From the NCBI RefSeq assembly GCF_963664415.1, contig NZ_OY761445.1:496001-560000 (forward strand): a stretch of 64,000 nt of DNA, given 5' to 3'. The translations under genes and the position numbers were made by a program. Source of the DNA: an uncultured Desulfobacter sp. Lineage in GTDB: Bacteria; Desulfobacterota; Desulfobacteria; Desulfobacterales; Desulfobacteraceae. How positions within the stretch are numbered: the first letter of the stretch is position 1; every line of letters begins with the position of its first letter. Positions 1 through 9,194 of the stretch are shown here, in pieces. Below the pieces are notes generated by a model, which saw only the letters and a list, made by a program, of their open reading frames with translations, was not told the origin of the DNA and made no database searches.

Positions 1-1
1 A

Positions 2-1549
2 AAAGAAGATCTTTATCTTGACGATGTTGAAAATCCTATCGAGGATGACGAACATACAATATATCCGGCAAACGCCGATTCGCAAGGTGCGATCCTCGGC
101 CAGGAAGGTGCTGATACCTTAGTAGGTGACGCAGGTTCCATTTCATACAATAAAAACTACATTGTGGTAATGGATCTTTCTTCGTCAATGGCTGATAATG
201 ATGAGCAGGCAACAACTCGTCTGGAGGATCTCCAGGGCACAGCCCAATACATGGTTGATAAGATCCACGCTCAAGTCTTGAGTAACGTGGGAGGAGAGGT
301 TACCGTCAATCTCTTACCTTTCGCCACGGGTTTAGAACAAAGCTTAGAAATCACATTTAAAAACGAAAACGGTACAGTGGAAATAACCAGTAACATTACG
401 GGTATAGAAACGTTAAACAATATCAATGATTGGATAAATAATCTTGAGATACCATCCGGGCTTGATGGCGTTTTCACAAATTACCAGGCAGCGTTAGAAG
501 GAGCCCTGGCAAATGCAAATTCAAATGACTACAATATCGAAGATTATGTCATATTTTTAAGTGACGGCAGTCCAACATTTCCAAGTACAGACCCGTCAAC
601 ATATGCGGATCAATTAACAGCTTTACAATATGCAACAGAAAGTATCCGTTCTATCGGTATCAGAATGGAGCCTGAAGACACGGATCCGATTACAACTCAA
701 CCAATAAACTACCTAAACGATATTGATGACACCGGTTCTGCTGCAAATGCTGAAAATCAAAATGAGTTAGATGCCGTAATTGATGAAATAATATCGGAAT
801 ACAATTTAGGTCCTGCCGGCAGTGATGAGATATCAGGCAACGACGGCAACGATCTTATTTTCGGCGATGTCATGAATACTGACAGTGTTTTTGAAGATCT
901 CGAAAATGATGGATATGATCTTTCAACGATTAAAGATCTACCTGACGGGTCCGGCTGGGAAGTGTTTGAAAAGCTGGAAGAAGCAAATCCGGATTGGACC
1001 CGGGATGATACCATCCGGTATATCCAGGAGAACCACGAAGACCTTGCCAAAGAAACCATACTTAATGACGGGACATCAGACGGAGACACTCGCGACGGTG
1101 GACATGACGTCATTGAAGGCGGTGCCGGGGATGATATTATTTACGGACAGGAAGGTGACGACACAATAGATGCAGGGTCAGGAGATGATGTAGTTGACGG
1201 CGGTTCAGGGTATGACACCCTGGCTGTGACCAGTGAGACTGAACTTGATTTCAGTAACGTCAGCAATATTGAACGCATTGACCTGAATGAGGACGGTGAA
1301 AATCAGACAATTACCCTTAGCTTAGATCAAGTCTTAAGTATGACAGATGAAAATAACACGCTTCAAATTACCGGGGAAGAAATTGATTCTGTTACACTGA
1401 CAGGTGTTGCCGACGGAGAATGGACCCATGACGGTAATGGCCTGTTCACCAATGTCGCTGATAACACCATCCAGGTAACCATTGAGACAGTGAATGACGG
1501 TATAAATATTGACGTGGATGTTGATAACGGGGACTCTTTTCAAGTATAA
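2..1549 (+). CDS. RTX adhesin, C-terminal part (5' end outside window)
   Basis: This is the 3' part of a large secreted adhesin. The frame is open to the first bases of the window, so the true start lies upstream. A von Willebrand A domain begins near codon 50: a hydrophobic strand runs into the MIDAS motif DLSSSM, and the second MIDAS loop FLSDGSPT is about 125 residues later. Glycine/aspartate RTX repeats follow (GNDGNDLIFGD, then GAGDDIIYGQEGDD and GSGDDVVDGGSG). The cysteine-free acidic tail ends in DNGDSFQV, typical of type I secretion signals. VWA plus RTX plus a C-terminal signal is the usual end of LapA-like adhesins. The Lap export and retention genes lie just downstream on the opposite strand, so this protein is their probable cargo. 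Length and N-terminus cannot be judged. Confidence 0.9.
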   Translation, partial: KEDLYLDDVENPIEDDEHTIYPANADSQGAILGQEGADTLVGDAGSISYNKNYIVVMDLSSSMADNDEQATTRLEDLQGTAQYMVDKIHAQVLSNVGGEVTVNLLPFATGLEQSLEITFKNENGTVEITSNITGIETLNNINDWINNLEIPSGLDGVFTNYQAALEGALANANSNDYNIEDYVIFLSDGSPTFPSTDPSTYADQLTALQYATESIRSIGIRMEPEDTDPITTQPINYLNDIDDTGSAANAENQNELDAVIDEIISEYNLGPAGSDEISGNDGNDLIFGDVMNTDSVFEDLENDGYDLSTIKDLPDGSGWEVFEKLEEANPDWTRDDTIRYIQENHEDLAKETILNDGTSDGDTRDGGHDVIEGGAGDDIIYGQEGDDTIDAGSGDDVVDGGSGYDTLAVTSETELDFSNVSNIERIDLNEDGENQTITLSLDQVLSMTDENNTLQITGEEIDSVTLTGVADGEWTHDGNGLFTNVADNTIQVTIETVNDGINIDVDVDNGDSFQV

Positions 1550-1625
1550 CCGCTATGGACAGGCAGAGTAGAGACAACGCCAGAACTTAACCTACCACGA
1601 AAATAGAACAAATTTTAAGCATCCT

Positions 1626-1660
1626 AAAAAGCCGTGTCGGATTTTCCGATACGGCTTTTG
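1626..1660 (+). terminator. Rho-independent terminator after the RTX adhesin
   Basis: A GC-rich hairpin (arms 1626-1641 and 1645-1660, one G-T wobble) ends in a T run. It lies 77 bp after the adhesin stop codon. The motif AAAATAGAACAAAT just upstream recurs before the terminator of the next gene, so the two 3' regions look duplicated. Confidence 0.85.
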
Positions 1661-2047
1661 TTATGGAATGTCCAGATTGCTTAGGCAAACCTCCCAGACC
1701 AAATTTTCAAACCATGATGACAAATCAGGTATAATTTCAGTACCGGAATCAATGGCTCCATTGATTAACGGATCATGGATTTTGGTTTACTTTCACTCCT
1801 TTTTTTTACAAGGGTTGTCTTATTCAGTCAATTATCATATTTTGGTTTGGGTCATGCTATGGCTTCCATTATCCCCTCTTTTTTTTGATGTTATTTAGGT
1901 TTGTGTAAATCCGTAATTTACTCAAACGAGGACATAAAGGAAGGTGTTTCACTGCTTTTCAAAACATCTAAATTATTGGATTACATCCATTCGAAATCAT
2001 TCTAAAAAAAACATTTCAAGTGACTACAAGAACCTGGAAAAAGAAAA
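1661..2047. other. Intergenic region without recognised gene
   Basis: This AT-rich stretch lies between the terminator and the small RTX gene. The only open frame (from about 1668) has low-complexity hydrophobic content and no family resemblance. It presumably holds the promoter of the next gene, but no convincing -35/-10 pair was found. Confidence 0.5.
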
Positions 2048-3051
2048 ATGACACACGCCGGAATCATTAAAGCAATCATAGGCAATGTAAGTGCACGGAC
2101 TCCAGATGGCCAAATTCGCCAACTCTTCGTCGGTGACGTGATTTATGAAAATGAAATCATTGAAACGGGAGCCGGTTCAGGGGTCACCATTGAGCTGAAC
2201 GATGGAAGAACACTGGACTTGTCGGAAAACAGCCAATTCGCCATTGATGAAACCGTCGTTACAACCGTCGACTCACCAAATGCGATTGTTACGGAAGTCG
2301 AAGAACTTCAGGCGGCCCTGGAAGCGGGTGAAGAGATCCCTGAAGAAGAGACTGAAGCAGGAGAGGAAGATGAGGGATATATCTATGATCTTTCCTACTA
2401 TGCAGGCCATCAATTCGGAGGCAAAGTCTATAGCTATCTGTTCGGACCTGGATATGGTGAGGAAGATGAAGGACAAGATTATAATTCTGCCTATATATTT
2501 GAACAAGAACTTGAACCGGAACTTAGACCGGATATTGACGATTATATTGAAGGCAGCACCGATGATGACATTATTTACGGATATGAAGGTAATGACACGA
2601 TATATGCAGGGTATGGTAATGATCGAATCTACGGCGGTCCCGGATCTGACAACATTTACGGACAGGAAGGTGATGACATCATTGATGCAGGATCAGGAAA
2701 TGATATAATCGACGGGGGTTCCGGATTTGACACCCTGATTGTCACCAGCGAGACTGAGCTTGATTTCAGTAATGTCAGCAATATTGAAAGCATCGACCTG
2801 AATGAGGACCGATTACTCTTAGCCTGGAGCAAATTTTGGATATGACGGATGGGGACAACACGCTTCAGATTACCGGGGAAGCGGGTGATTCTGTTGCACT
2901 GACAGGTGTTGCCGGCGGAGAATGGACCCATGACGGTAATGGCCTGTTCACCAATGACGCCGATAACAGCATCCAGGTAGCCGTTGAGGCAGTGAATGAC
3001 GGTGTAAATATTGATGTGGATATAGACAACGGAGATTCATTCCAGATATAA
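2048..3051 (+). pseudogene. Miniature LapA-like RTX protein with frameshift
   Basis: The first 120 residues are a LapA-type retention module: MTHAGIIKAIIGNVSA, then GQIRQLFVGDVIYENE, then LNDGRTLDLSENSQFAI, then LQAALEAGEE and ETEAGEE. The last stretch aligns with the place where LapG cuts TAAG in other adhesins; here it reads TEAG. There is no adhesive repeat region. A short Tyr/Glu-rich linker leads straight to RTX repeats. The C-terminal part parallels the upstream adhesin closely until 2805, where 13 nt are missing compared with that paralogue. Translation runs out of frame and stops at 2845. The rest of the secretion signal continues in another frame to 3051 (…DNGDSFQI). As read, the protein lacks its type I signal. 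It could be a recent pseudogene, an internal-deletion derivative, or less likely a sequencing error. Confidence 0.8.
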
Positions 3052-3096
3052 TCGCTGCGGGTGACTGAGTCAATCCCACAACCAAAATAGAACAAA

Positions 3097-3135
3097 TAAA
3101 AAAACCGTGCCAAATATTCAGGTACGGCTTTTCTA
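3097..3135. terminator. Probable bidirectional terminator between convergent genes
   Basis: Arms at about 3101-3111 and 3121-3131 pair with one wobble and one mismatch. A-rich and T-rich flanks on the two sides would let it end both the small RTX gene (plus) and the Lap operon (minus), whose last stop codon is at 3133. Confidence 0.7.
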
Positions 3136-3723
3136 TTTCATCCGGGTCGCAAGTTCAAGCCGGTTACGGCAGCCGGTTTTTTTAAAAATAGAGGTCAGGT
3201 GGGCTTTAACCGTTCGGACGGAGACAAACATTTTTTCGCTGATTTCCTGGTTTGACAAGCCGTTAACCAGCCACTTGGCCACTTCTGCTTCACGGGATGT
3301 CAAAATGTTCAACAGTTCCTCTCCTTCATCTTCGGTTTTGGCCGCCGGTAATGCCGAGATTACCTGGGAGATGATGGCCGGGGGCAACCAGATTTGGCCT
3401 GCTTTAAGGGTTGTCACCGCCTGTTTTAAATTCTCTTCATGCATATACCGGTTACCGTACGCCCGTATCCCCTTTTGCAAAAGCCGCAATGCCTGATCTT
3501 TCTGGGGGATGGCAACAAGGGCCAGACAAGGGCAGACAATTTTTGGCAGGTCTTTTTCATCACAGGCGTCAAAATCAATGATTAGAATATCATTTGATGA
3601 AATATCATACTCGGCAAGTGTTTTGTCAGCCGAGAAGTGTTTTGTCTTTTTTCTGCCGCCGAACAAATCCCTGCATTGCTGGACCAGGTTCAGATCTTTG
3701 CTATAAATATGGACAGACACCAT
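3133..3723 (-). CDS. LuxR-type regulator with degenerate receiver domain
   Basis: 196 residues. The C-terminal 65 residues form a LuxR/GerE helix-turn-helix: LTSREAEVAKWLVNGLSNQEISEKMFVSVRTVKAH. The N-terminal 120 residues have receiver-like alternation (ILIIDFD, then LALVAIPQKDQALRLLQKG, then the YGNRYM region). The acidic pocket is incomplete, so phosphorylation is doubtful. This resembles CsgD/VpsT-type biofilm regulators, some of which bind c-di-GMP. It is the last gene of the Lap operon, 4 bp after lapC, with a GGGAGAG ribosome site. It probably regulates adhesin or matrix genes; the targets are unknown. Confidence 0.85.
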   Translation of the reverse strand: MVSVHIYSKDLNLVQQCRDLFGGRKKTKHFSADKTLAEYDISSNDILIIDFDACDEKDLPKIVCPCLALVAIPQKDQALRLLQKGIRAYGNRYMHEENLKQAVTTLKAGQIWLPPAIISQVISALPAAKTEDEGEELLNILTSREAEVAKWLVNGLSNQEISEKMFVSVRTVKAHLTSIFKKTGCRNRLELATRMK

Positions 3724-3727
3724 GATG

Positions 3728-5113
3728 TTATCTCTCCCTCAACGCATTGCTTTTTGCTCTGAGAATCGGTTTCATCAAATACTGCATAATGGTTTTTTTG
3801 CCGGTAATAATATCGACCTGGGCCGTCATTCCCGCAATCATCTCTTTTTTGTTATCTTCAGTGCCAAGGTAATTTTTTTCAGTCATGACCCGGACAAGAT
3901 AAAATTGTTCCTGCCGGTCATCGGTGATGGTATCCGCACTGATGTGAACCACTTTGCCCTCAAGACCGCCGTAGATGGCATAATCATAGGCCGTCACTTT
4001 GACCACGGCCTTAAGCCCGGGATAAAGAAATGCAATATCAGAGGGTCTTATCTTGGCTTCGACCAAAAGTTTGTCATCATCGGGAACAATTTCCACAATA
4101 TCCATTCCCGGCTTAACCACGCCGCCCACGGTATTAAACAGCAGTTGTTTCACCGTACCATCCACAGGCGAACGCACATTTGTCCGCAATACCCGGTCTT
4201 CTATGGCCACCTGATTTTTTCCCAACCGGGATATTTCGGCCAGGGCCTTGTTCAGCTCCTCCTGGGCTTCGGATCTGTGGCGGCTCTGGATTTCCTGGAG
4301 CTGATTCCGGCTTTCCTTTATTTTTGACGTTAGAGACCTTGCCTCATAGACCGCGCTTTCATACTCGTTTTTTTTATCCAAAACCCTCTGCTTGAGCTGG
4401 AGAAATTCAAGTTCCGATACCAGTCTCTTTTCAAACATCGGTTTGGTAAGTTCCATTTCCCTTGCGATCATCTCTTTGCCGGTTCTCAGATTTCCTATGG
4501 ACATACGGGTATCGGACAATTCGATCTCCCGCTGTTTGATACGCTGTTTCAAGACTTCTATCTCGCTTTCTTTACGGACAACGTTGGCATCATACAGCCT
4601 TTTTTCCTTTTCGAGCAGGTCCGGCGCAAGGTCTTTTTCTTTTTCTACGCCCTCTTGGAAACTTCGAATACCGGCTTCGGCTGCCAACCGCACGGTGCGG
4701 GCGCGCAGCTCATTGATCATGGTCCGGCTCTCTTCAAAGGAACTGCCGGCCCCAGTGCTGTCAATCACAACAAGGATCTGGCCTTTTTTAACGGCATCTC
4801 CTTCAATCACCTTAATCTCTTTGATGATTCCCCCTTCAAGGTTCTGAATCACCTGGATCTGCCGGGAAGGAATCAACCGACCGATGCCTTGGGTTCTCTC
4901 ATCAAGTTGTGCATAATTAGCCCATACAATAAGGGAACCCACCACCAAGGCAATTGCATACAGCAGGATATTGGTTTTGGCCGGGCTGTCCGATAACACG
5001 GCGGCACTGAGGCTGTCCATGAATTCGATATCGGTCCGGCTGTATTTTTTGCCGTTTCCCACAGGCCATCTTTGGGGGGTGATCTTTTCAACAGAATTGA
5101 TATCAATAGTCAT
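3728..5113 (-). CDS. lapC: Type I secretion membrane-fusion protein (HlyD/LapC family)
   Basis: 461 residues, the usual HlyD length. One transmembrane segment (about residues 48-66, ILLYAIALVVGSLIVWANYA) is preceded by a cytosolic tail. A split biotinyl-lipoyl-like domain follows (GIGRLIPSRQIQVIQNLEGGI and, late in the protein, RSPVDGTVKQLLF). Between them lies a long alpha-helical coiled-coil hairpin (about 125-300). The C-terminal beta domain includes VEAKIRPSDIAFLYPG, a signature of the family. It bridges LapB in the inner membrane to the TolC-like pore. The start 2 bp after lapB, with an AGGGA ribosome site, indicates co-translation. Confidence 0.95.
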   Translation of the reverse strand: MTIDINSVEKITPQRWPVGNGKKYSRTDIEFMDSLSAAVLSDSPAKTNILLYAIALVVGSLIVWANYAQLDERTQGIGRLIPSRQIQVIQNLEGGIIKEIKVIEGDAVKKGQILVVIDSTGAGSSFEESRTMINELRARTVRLAAEAGIRSFQEGVEKEKDLAPDLLEKEKRLYDANVVRKESEIEVLKQRIKQREIELSDTRMSIGNLRTGKEMIAREMELTKPMFEKRLVSELEFLQLKQRVLDKKNEYESAVYEARSLTSKIKESRNQLQEIQSRHRSEAQEELNKALAEISRLGKNQVAIEDRVLRTNVRSPVDGTVKQLLFNTVGGVVKPGMDIVEIVPDDDKLLVEAKIRPSDIAFLYPGLKAVVKVTAYDYAIYGGLEGKVVHISADTITDDRQEQFYLVRVMTEKNYLGTEDNKKEMIAGMTAQVDIITGKKTIMQYLMKPILRAKSNALRER

Positions 5114-5115
5114 TT

Positions 5116-7257
5116 TTATTTCCCTGACAACCGTGCAAGAATCTTATCCTTAGGGCCGTCCATGACAAGCTTGCCCTTGTCCATGACCAAAAGCCGGTCA
5201 ACAATTTTAAGGATCGAAGGCTTGTGGGTGATGATAATGGTGGTGCGCCCTTTGGTTACACGGCCTAAATTTGCAATCACCTGGGCTTCGGTATTGAAAT
5301 CCATGGCATTTGTCGGCTCATCCAGCAAGACAACCGGACTTTCCTCAATAAATGCCATGGAAACGGCAACCGACTGGCGCTGCCCCCCGGACAGCCGGGC
5401 GCCCTTTTCTCCGACCTGAAGATCCATGCCCTGGGGATGGCGATCGGTAAAGGTATTTACCCCGCCGATCTTTGCCGCCCTGATGATGGCATCATCCGGC
5501 GCATGGGCAAATTTTAACGTAATATTATCCCGCACACTTCCGCTAAAAAGTGTTACATCCTGGGGTACATAGGAAAAGTTATGCCGCAAATCCGCCGGAT
5601 CAATTTGATTAATATTCAGCCCGTCAATAAAAATAGAGCCCTCGTCGGGTTCAAACAGGCTGAGCAGCAACTTGCCGATGGTGGACTTTCCTGACCCAAC
5701 GGCACCGATGATACCAACGCGCTCCCCAGGTTTTATATGTAAGCTGATATTTGAAACGGCCCGGCTTTGTTCTTCAGGATAATTGAAACCGACATCTTTG
5801 AATTCAATGCCACCTTTAAACGTGGGCCGATGAATAAATTTTTTATTTTCAGGTCGTTCAACATCTTTTTTCATAAAGGTGTTAAGGGCGTTTAATCCAA
5901 CTTTCATCTGGCCGAAATTCAACATCAAAGCAACAGCCTGGGCCATGGGCGAAATAGAACGGGAAGCAAGAATATTAACCGCAATCAGGCCACCCATGGT
6001 TAATTGGCCATCCTTGATCAGATAGACGCCTGTAATAATGATCGCCACACTATTCACCTGTGTTAAAAAAGAAGTAAGAGTGGAAAGAAATCCGGATCTG
6101 ACCCGTGACCGCTGACTTTTGTCTGCAATAAACCCGCAGCTTTCCTCCCAGTGCCACTGCATGCTGCTGCTTGCATTGAACGCCTTTATCGCCTCAAGAT
6201 TGGATAAAGATTCGATGAGCACACTGTTCCTGTGGTGGGTGGCATCATGGGTACTGTTGATGGTTTTCTGGATCGAATACCGCATGGGGATACTGATGAG
6301 CAAAATTAAAAGCACTGTTGCAAGGGGAATAATCACGATGATGTGGTTAATTGAGTAAATCACCAAAAGGAAAATGGCAGCAAATGGAAGATCTATAAAT
6401 GCGGTGACGGCACTTGACGCAAAAAAAGACCGAATGCCGTCAAAATCCTTTATAATGCTGGAAAATGAACCGATAGACCCCGGTTTATCCCGTAATTTTA
6501 AATTCATCGCCTGTTCAAAAAGCATGGAAGAAAGAATCACATCGCTTCGACGCGCGGTATTTTCAAGAAAGTAGGTTCGAATATTTTTAAGGATCAAATC
6601 AAAAATATAGATCAAGCCCACCCCACAGGCCAGCACCCACAATGTGTCCGTTGCATTATGGGGAATGATACGGTCATACACATTCAAGGTAAACATGGGG
6701 CCTGCAATGACAAAAAGATTCACCAAAAATGTGGCAAGAAGTACCCTGCCGTAAACCCCTTTGAACTTCATGAGCGTGCCGAAAAACCAGTTTTTCTTTT
6801 TTAGGATACCGAATGTCTTAGAATCCCGGCTTGCGCCTTTATATTTCTTTTTAAGAAAAAATACATATCCCAGATACTCTTCTTCGAGTTTTTCAAGGCC
6901 GATTTGAACCGCATTATCATCCACCGATGGGATAATGACCTTGGCGTTTTTTTTCTCAAAATCAATATCAAGTAAAAGACATGCGTTGTCATCTTTAAGG
7001 GTTAGAATCGCCGGCAGAACCAGGGAAGGAATCTGGTTGAGTTTGCGTTTCTGCAGCTTGGAAACAAACCCGGCTTTTTCCGCAGCCCGCGAAAAATTGG
7101 CTTTGGGATTCTCAATGCTGAACAGCCGCTGTCTGTCCGCACCGGGCTCAAAGGGAAGGCCATGGGAAAGCACTTTTTCAGAACTGGGTGCATGATTCAG
7201 GCGGGTCAAAGCGACCAGGCACTGCATCAGGGGGTCTAAAGAATGGGGTTCACTCAT
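5116..7257 (-). CDS. lapB: Type I secretion ABC transporter/permease (LapB)
   Basis: 713 residues. The N-terminal 130 residues form a C39-peptidase-like domain without a catalytic cysteine, so it would bind rather than cut substrate. The membrane domain (about 160-440) contains FKGVYGRVLLATFLVNLFVIA and NVYDRIIPHNA, typical of RTX exporters. The ATPase has Walker A GAVGSGKST (about 510), signature LSGGQRQ (about 617), Walker B VVLLDEPT and the switch histidine in IITHKP. It energises export of the LapA-like adhesin. The start has an AGAGGA ribosome site and lies 2 bp after lapD. Confidence 0.95.
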   Translation of the reverse strand: MSEPHSLDPLMQCLVALTRLNHAPSSEKVLSHGLPFEPGADRQRLFSIENPKANFSRAAEKAGFVSKLQKRKLNQIPSLVLPAILTLKDDNACLLLDIDFEKKNAKVIIPSVDDNAVQIGLEKLEEEYLGYVFFLKKKYKGASRDSKTFGILKKKNWFFGTLMKFKGVYGRVLLATFLVNLFVIAGPMFTLNVYDRIIPHNATDTLWVLACGVGLIYIFDLILKNIRTYFLENTARRSDVILSSMLFEQAMNLKLRDKPGSIGSFSSIIKDFDGIRSFFASSAVTAFIDLPFAAIFLLVIYSINHIIVIIPLATVLLILLISIPMRYSIQKTINSTHDATHHRNSVLIESLSNLEAIKAFNASSSMQWHWEESCGFIADKSQRSRVRSGFLSTLTSFLTQVNSVAIIITGVYLIKDGQLTMGGLIAVNILASRSISPMAQAVALMLNFGQMKVGLNALNTFMKKDVERPENKKFIHRPTFKGGIEFKDVGFNYPEEQSRAVSNISLHIKPGERVGIIGAVGSGKSTIGKLLLSLFEPDEGSIFIDGLNINQIDPADLRHNFSYVPQDVTLFSGSVRDNITLKFAHAPDDAIIRAAKIGGVNTFTDRHPQGMDLQVGEKGARLSGGQRQSVAVSMAFIEESPVVLLDEPTNAMDFNTEAQVIANLGRVTKGRTTIIITHKPSILKIVDRLLVMDKGKLVMDGPKDKILARLSGK

Positions 7258-7259
7258 AT

Positions 7260-9194
7260 TTATCCTCTTAGCGGAACCACTTGTGCAATGCCGTGTCCCT
7301 GGAAATAAATGATGTTCTTATCGGCAAGTTCACGTCGTTGGGTTTGGTTTTCGATTTTTGTGGCAATCAATTTGATGCTCAGGCTTTGGGTAATTGTAAA
7401 TAGTGAGTTTAAAACCATATCCGCTTTCTGGGGATCGTCAAACACCTCAAGATAATCCCGTTCAATTTTAATATAATAGGGTTTTATTTTATCCAGCAAC
7501 TTGAGTGACAGGTCATGCATGGTAAACCGGTCGATGCCCAATTTAAACCCCTTTCCTGAGATCAACCCGGCAAAATCTAAACAGATTTCAGGAAAATTGA
7601 TCAATGTGTTTTCATGGAGCTCAAACAAAAGATGCCCGGCCAAATTTTTTTTATCCGAGAGAAACTGCCTCAGCCAGGCCACTGCCAGATGGTCACGGCA
7701 AAATTCGGTTGTGATATTTACCGATAAAACGCTCTCTTGATTTTGCCCAAGGAATGCCGCAGATTCTTCTATGATATACCGGTCAAGTTTGCTTGCAAGC
7801 CCCAAGGTCGTAATCATGGGGATAAACAGGTTTGCTTTTCTTTGGACACCTTCCTGGTCCACCATGTTGACAAAGACTTCACGATGGAACTCACGGGAAT
7901 CAGAGCGCACGGGCTGGGCTGTCAGAAAAAAATGGTTTTTGGAAAAGGCGACGTCAATCAATGTTTTCCATTCCTGCTTTCCTAAAGCCTTTTGGAATGA
8001 CTCATCCTTGAAAATCTTAACGGCTCCCGAACGGCCGATTTTTGCTTCGGACAATGCATAATCTGCTTTGGAAAGCACCATACCCACATCATCATTTTTG
8101 TCATATGGTGAAATCCCTGCATACACTTTTAGTGTCTCGGGTATATCCTTATCCTTTTGCGACAAAAATTTTGTTATCACCGCGTCAACAAGTTTCATAA
8201 CTTCGTTTGCTTGGGTGTCCGGCAGGATTGCGGCAAACTCGCGCCTTGGGAATCTGTAGACCTCAGCCTGAGATACCGCAAATTTTGTCCGGGAGTCTAA
8301 AACATCCGCCATCTCCTTGAAAATTTTTTGAACAAGGGGCCGGTTTCCCGAAGCCTCGATTTCCTCCACGCCGGTCAGGCTTAAAATGACGACATGGCCC
8401 ACGGCTTTTGGGTGCTTATCCCCGATCATTTCAGCAAACTGTTTTATAAAAGACGCACGATTATGAAGTCCGGTAATTTTATCCTGATACCTTAATTTCT
8501 GGTACTTGCTTAAATTTTCAAGATTGTGTTCGTAAATCGACTGCACTTTTTTAACCATGGTGTTCATGGCGAGAACCACTTTTTTCAGCTCAGGTGTCCC
8601 GGGGATCTCCTGGTTGAGAATGAAATCATTATTACTGATTGCCTCTGCCTGATGTTTGATTTTTTCCAAGGCGCCCAAAAGATGACGCAATCCTAAAATA
8701 CTTATAAACAAAACAAGAATCCCCAGTACACAAAACTGCAAGCACAGCTGTACCAATGTTTCCCACAACTTTGTATAGGATGAGCCTGGATGGCCTTTAA
8801 TTTTAAGGGAACCAAAGATATTCCATCCATTCATGACCTTTGCCTCTACCTCAGGTATAACAAGATCAATGTGAGTAATGAAAAAAGCGGGGACGCCATG
8901 GATGGCAACGGGTTCACGTTTTTCATAAACCAGTGTTCCATCCTGGCGAACCAGTGATATGGATTCAAAATATCCGCCGTCGAACATCGCGTTGATGCTG
9001 GTTTTCATTAAATCTTCATCCATCGGTCCGGCACTCAGCGTCAAGGCAAGCATGTTGGCGTTATTTTTTGTGTTCAAATAGGATTCATTTGCCGTAAATT
9101 CACGGGCTGTATTAAAATTGATCCTCAAAACAATAATCAGGGTTGCCGTCAAAAGGAAAGTGACCAATAGCTGTGTCTGTTTTAAAAGACTCAA
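7260..9194 (-). CDS. lapD: LapD-type c-di-GMP receptor (degenerate GGDEF-EAL)
   Basis: 644 residues. Transmembrane helix 1 (about 7-25) is followed by a LapD/MoxY-type periplasmic domain (FTANESYLNTKNNANMLA), helix 2 (about 150-172), HAMP, GGDEF and EAL domains. Both enzyme domains have lost catalytic motifs. The GGDEF loop reads PRREF, and the EAL position reads TAQPV. This matches LapD, where inactive EAL binds c-di-GMP and the periplasmic domain sequesters the LapG protease. The start is TTG at 9194, 8 bp after an AGGAGA site inside lapG; an ATG start is not available. The stop-start overlap with lapG supports coupled synthesis of protease and receptor. Confidence 0.92.
   Translation of the reverse strand: MSLLKQTQLLVTFLLTATLIIVLRINFNTAREFTANESYLNTKNNANMLALTLSAGPMDEDLMKTSINAMFDGGYFESISLVRQDGTLVYEKREPVAIHGVPAFFITHIDLVIPEVEAKVMNGWNIFGSLKIKGHPGSSYTKLWETLVQLCLQFCVLGILVLFISILGLRHLLGALEKIKHQAEAISNNDFILNQEIPGTPELKKVVLAMNTMVKKVQSIYEHNLENLSKYQKLRYQDKITGLHNRASFIKQFAEMIGDKHPKAVGHVVILSLTGVEEIEASGNRPLVQKIFKEMADVLDSRTKFAVSQAEVYRFPRREFAAILPDTQANEVMKLVDAVITKFLSQKDKDIPETLKVYAGISPYDKNDDVGMVLSKADYALSEAKIGRSGAVKIFKDESFQKALGKQEWKTLIDVAFSKNHFFLTAQPVRSDSREFHREVFVNMVDQEGVQRKANLFIPMITTLGLASKLDRYIIEESAAFLGQNQESVLSVNITTEFCRDHLAVAWLRQFLSDKKNLAGHLLFELHENTLINFPEICLDFAGLISGKGFKLGIDRFTMHDLSLKLLDKIKPYYIKIERDYLEVFDDPQKADMVLNSLFTITQSLSIKLIATKIENQTQRRELADKNIIYFQGHGIAQVVPLRG

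Noticed and set aside
757..1113. 118-codon minus-strand frame inside the RTX adhesin
   Set aside because: It mirrors the Asp/Gly-rich repeats of the real gene, giving Ser/Pro-rich sequence without family features or ribosome site.
2202..2708. 168-codon plus-strand frame inside the small RTX gene
   Set aside because: It is a frame shadow of the retention module and RTX repeats; the translation is Met/Lys-rich and unlike any protein, while the other frame shows clear domains.
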